DNA from: Planctomycetota bacterium
GTDB taxonomy: Bacteria > Planctomycetota > Phycisphaerae > Sedimentisphaerales > Anaerobacaceae
Length of the DNA stretch: 33,521 bases
Assembly (NCBI GenBank): GCA_023135865.1
Contig: JAGLSG010000088.1
Span: forward strand, 1 to 33,521
Direction: 5' to 3'
The first letter of the stretch is position 1. The number at the start of each line of letters is the position of its first letter. The notes under the pieces are model-generated. The model saw only the letters and a program-made list of their open reading frames with translations. It made no database searches and had not been told where the DNA came from. This document shows, in pieces, positions 32,127 to 33,521 of the stretch. Made by a program: the position numbers and the translations under genes.

Positions 32127-33026
32127 TTAGAATTCTGACCAGGACAGGACTGTTGGTTCGGGCGGGTCTGGAAATGTGAGCAAATTGCCGAATGCAGCAT
32201 CTATAGCGGCCTGGTCGAAGTTTATATTCGCTGTTCCGGTAACTCTGGTATCCACCGTAATATCGCCTTCTACAAATATCGAGCCGTTAACTTCTATGTT
32301 ACCGCTTATAAATAATTCTCCTATAACCCAGATTACACCGTCAAATACACCGCCGGCCATATCTAAATCACCGTTAATTACCATGATACCGCTGCCCACC
32401 CAATTGCCGGTTTTTGTTATTTTAAACTGGTTATTATCATCAATCCATGTGATTTGCTCAACAGGTGTTTCGTTGTGAGGGGGGTTAGTATAGTCATACG
32501 TAGCATAATCTCGCATTTCTGTTTTTGTTACGCCGAATACTTCTTCGAAGTTGGGAGTAGTGTTGTCCTCATATACGCCGTTGACATCAGCAGCTCCTTG
32601 AATTCTCAGCTCGCCGCTTGTCATCATAACTGTGGTTGCATTTGCCCCGACAGTAACTCTGACATTTCGTGTTGTCGTATTAGCAGCAGTGCCGGTGGAT
32701 TCAACAGTCCATCTGTATGCAGAAACAGGTGTGATGGTTACGCTATAGTCGCCACTTCCAAGTGTTCCGGTGAGTGGATTTGTCGGCGGCATTACTGGCA
32801 AATAACTAATCGCCATATTCAATCCGGCTTCGGCAATCCAGAATGCCTGCGTGGATTTCGTTGCCTTGGCCGTCTCCATCATATCCGTTCCGCTTTGACT
32901 AAGCAGCCCCACGCCCAGTATACTAATAACCACTAACATTATGATTACAAGGCCCAGTATAAAGCCGCTTCTGTTCGCCGCCGCCTTTTTTTGAGGGCTT
33001 CTGCCGATATGGAATTGTATTTTCAT
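32127..33026 (-). CDS. PilX-like minor pilin/assembly protein with beta-helix-like C-terminus
   Basis: A 299-aa protein starting MKIQFHIGRSPQKKAAANRS, with a hydrophobic helix at about 22-44 (GFILGLVIIMLVVISILGVG) and then QAFWIAEAGLNMA, typical of PilX N-terminal domains. The C-terminal part (about 200-270) has short repeated beta strands with Gly turns (GIMVINGDLDMAG, GVIWVIGELFISG, GSIFVEGDITV), as in beta-helix or bactofilin-like folds. It lies 3 bp after the pilW-like gene, with its AGGAA ribosome site inside that gene's last codons. The N-terminal helix lacks a Glu5, as is usual for PilX proteins of this type. Confidence 0.8.
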   Translation of the reverse strand: MKIQFHIGRSPQKKAAANRSGFILGLVIIMLVVISILGVGLLSQSGTDMMETAKATKSTQAFWIAEAGLNMAISYLPVMPPTNPLTGTLGSGDYSVTITPVSAYRWTVESTGTAANTTTRNVRVTVGANATTVMMTSGELRIQGAADVNGVYEDNTTPNFEEVFGVTKTEMRDYATYDYTNPPHNETPVEQITWIDDNNQFKITKTGNWVGSGIMVINGDLDMAGGVFDGVIWVIGELFISGNIEVNGSIFVEGDITVDTRVTGTANINFDQAAIDAAFGNLLTFPDPPEPTVLSWSEF

Positions 33027-33029
33027 AGT

Positions 33030-33515
33030 TTAGTTCCTGAAAGCGGATACTACATTGGTCAATGTAATTTCATTACCGTTTGCATCTTGCAGTTCCAGCA
33101 CTATCGATATACCTGCTCCCGTTGCCAGGTTCGTAACGGTAAAAGTTTTCAGACGACCGTTATCAACAATAGCAAGTTCGCCTCCTGTAACATTGGTATC
33201 GGAGTCGTAAAGAAGGCACGAATTGCTGACTCTAAATTCCGAGGGCGGATTGGTCAGAATGGTCAGTTGTGTCGCTGTTTGTCCTGTAAGCGGAACAGTA
33301 ACATTGCCTGCTGACGTTGCTCGTATAGAGCGCGACAATCGCGACATTGCAAGTGTTGCATCACGCTGCAATTCCAGAGTAACAATATTTCTGCTCCAAC
33401 TTGAGTTGGCATTGACCAGCGTAATTCCAGCTGTAATAGCCAACACGCAGGCGGCTGCCGCTGCAATCATTAGTTCCACTATTGTAAAACCAGCGTTATG
33501 TTTTGCTTTGTTCAT
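33030..33515 (-). CDS. Prepilin-like protein (PilW/GspJ-type minor pilin)
   Basis: This 161-aa protein has a type III (class) signal MNKAKHNAG cut before F10 (TIVELMIAAA), with Glu at +5, so PilD-type peptidase would process and methylate it. The hydrophobic helix extends to about residue 30. ATLAMSRLSRSIRAT follows, typical of PilW/GspJ proteins. The remaining beta-rich region has no further landmarks. An in-frame TAG lies two codons before ATG (33519-33521), so this is the first possible start. The gene continues a minor-pilin cluster that probably extends beyond the window. Confidence 0.85.
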   Translation of the reverse strand: MNKAKHNAGFTIVELMIAAAAACVLAITAGITLVNANSSWSRNIVTLELQRDATLAMSRLSRSIRATSAGNVTVPLTGQTATQLTILTNPPSEFRVSNSCLLYDSDTNVTGGELAIVDNGRLKTFTVTNLATGAGISIVLELQDANGNEITLTNVVSAFRN

Positions 33516-33521
33516 TTTCTA

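Noticed and set aside
1-33521. tRNA, rRNA, CRISPR array, insertion sequence or integrase
   Set aside because: None was found by reading. The repeats seen are palindromic or irregular, not spaced direct repeats, and no transposase gene is present.

Overview
The window looks like a chromosomal segment of a Gram-negative-type bacterium of moderate to low GC. It has a secretin and a type IV pilus assembly operon, plus a complete bacterial A/V-type ATPase operon instead of an F-type one. The V-ATPase, the pilus operon with a ParA gene inside it, the PhnD-like sensor kinase and the many short palindromic repeats suggest Planctomycetota, perhaps class Phycisphaerae. That placement is an inference from gene content; there is no rRNA to confirm it.

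Layout. (1) 1-3508, minus strand: proS, then a polyprenyl-phosphate sugar-1-phosphate transferase, then the start of an O-antigen ligase/polymerase-like membrane protein that leaves the window at base 1. (2) 3633-4565: malate dehydrogenase, divergent from proS and starting at GTG. (3) 4740-14321: V-ATPase subunits in the order H/G-I-K-E-C-F-A-B-D, the same as the Enterococcus hirae ntpFIKECGABD core. The K subunit keeps the residues that bind Na+ in that enzyme. A four-helix-bundle (S23) gene with an in-frame stop sits between C and F, and five of the gaps from E onward hold palindromic AT-rich repeats. (4) 14640-15992: a secreted protein of unknown function, followed by about 1 kb of repeat-laden DNA without a convincing gene. 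(5) 17047-22418: a signalling cluster with a PhnD-like sensor histidine kinase, two single-domain response regulators and a sigma-54 activator (REC-PAS-AAA+-Fis HTH). (6) 22516-24279: PilB-type ATPase with a tandem c-di-GMP-binding MshEN motif. (7) 24337-25640: ten copies of TGTCTCA, a good -24/-12 sigma-54 promoter, two small unknown genes, a purine-rich tract and several strong hairpins. (8) 26002-33515, minus strand: pilus operons pilW-like, pilX-like, then pilM, pilN, pilO, parA, a PilP/GspC-like protein and the secretin.

Working model. The sensor kinase and its response regulators probably feed the sigma-54 activator. The TGTCTCA array lies about 115-315 bp upstream of the predicted sigma-54 start site, where enhancers for such activators normally sit. 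Nine of the ten copies extend to (C/G)TGTC, the core I recall for the pilus regulator PilR. The transcript would encode two mini-proteins (88 and 65 aa) and run into a purine-rich region with about 22 GGA triplets, ending in hairpins, one of which shows GGAGGAGAGGAGGAG in its loop. I propose this as the undescribed system: a sigma-54-driven small-protein/RNA unit set between pilB and the pilMNO-secretin operon, possibly acting on translation or on a CsrA-like protein. The promoter architecture is well supported by sequence; the RNA function is inference.
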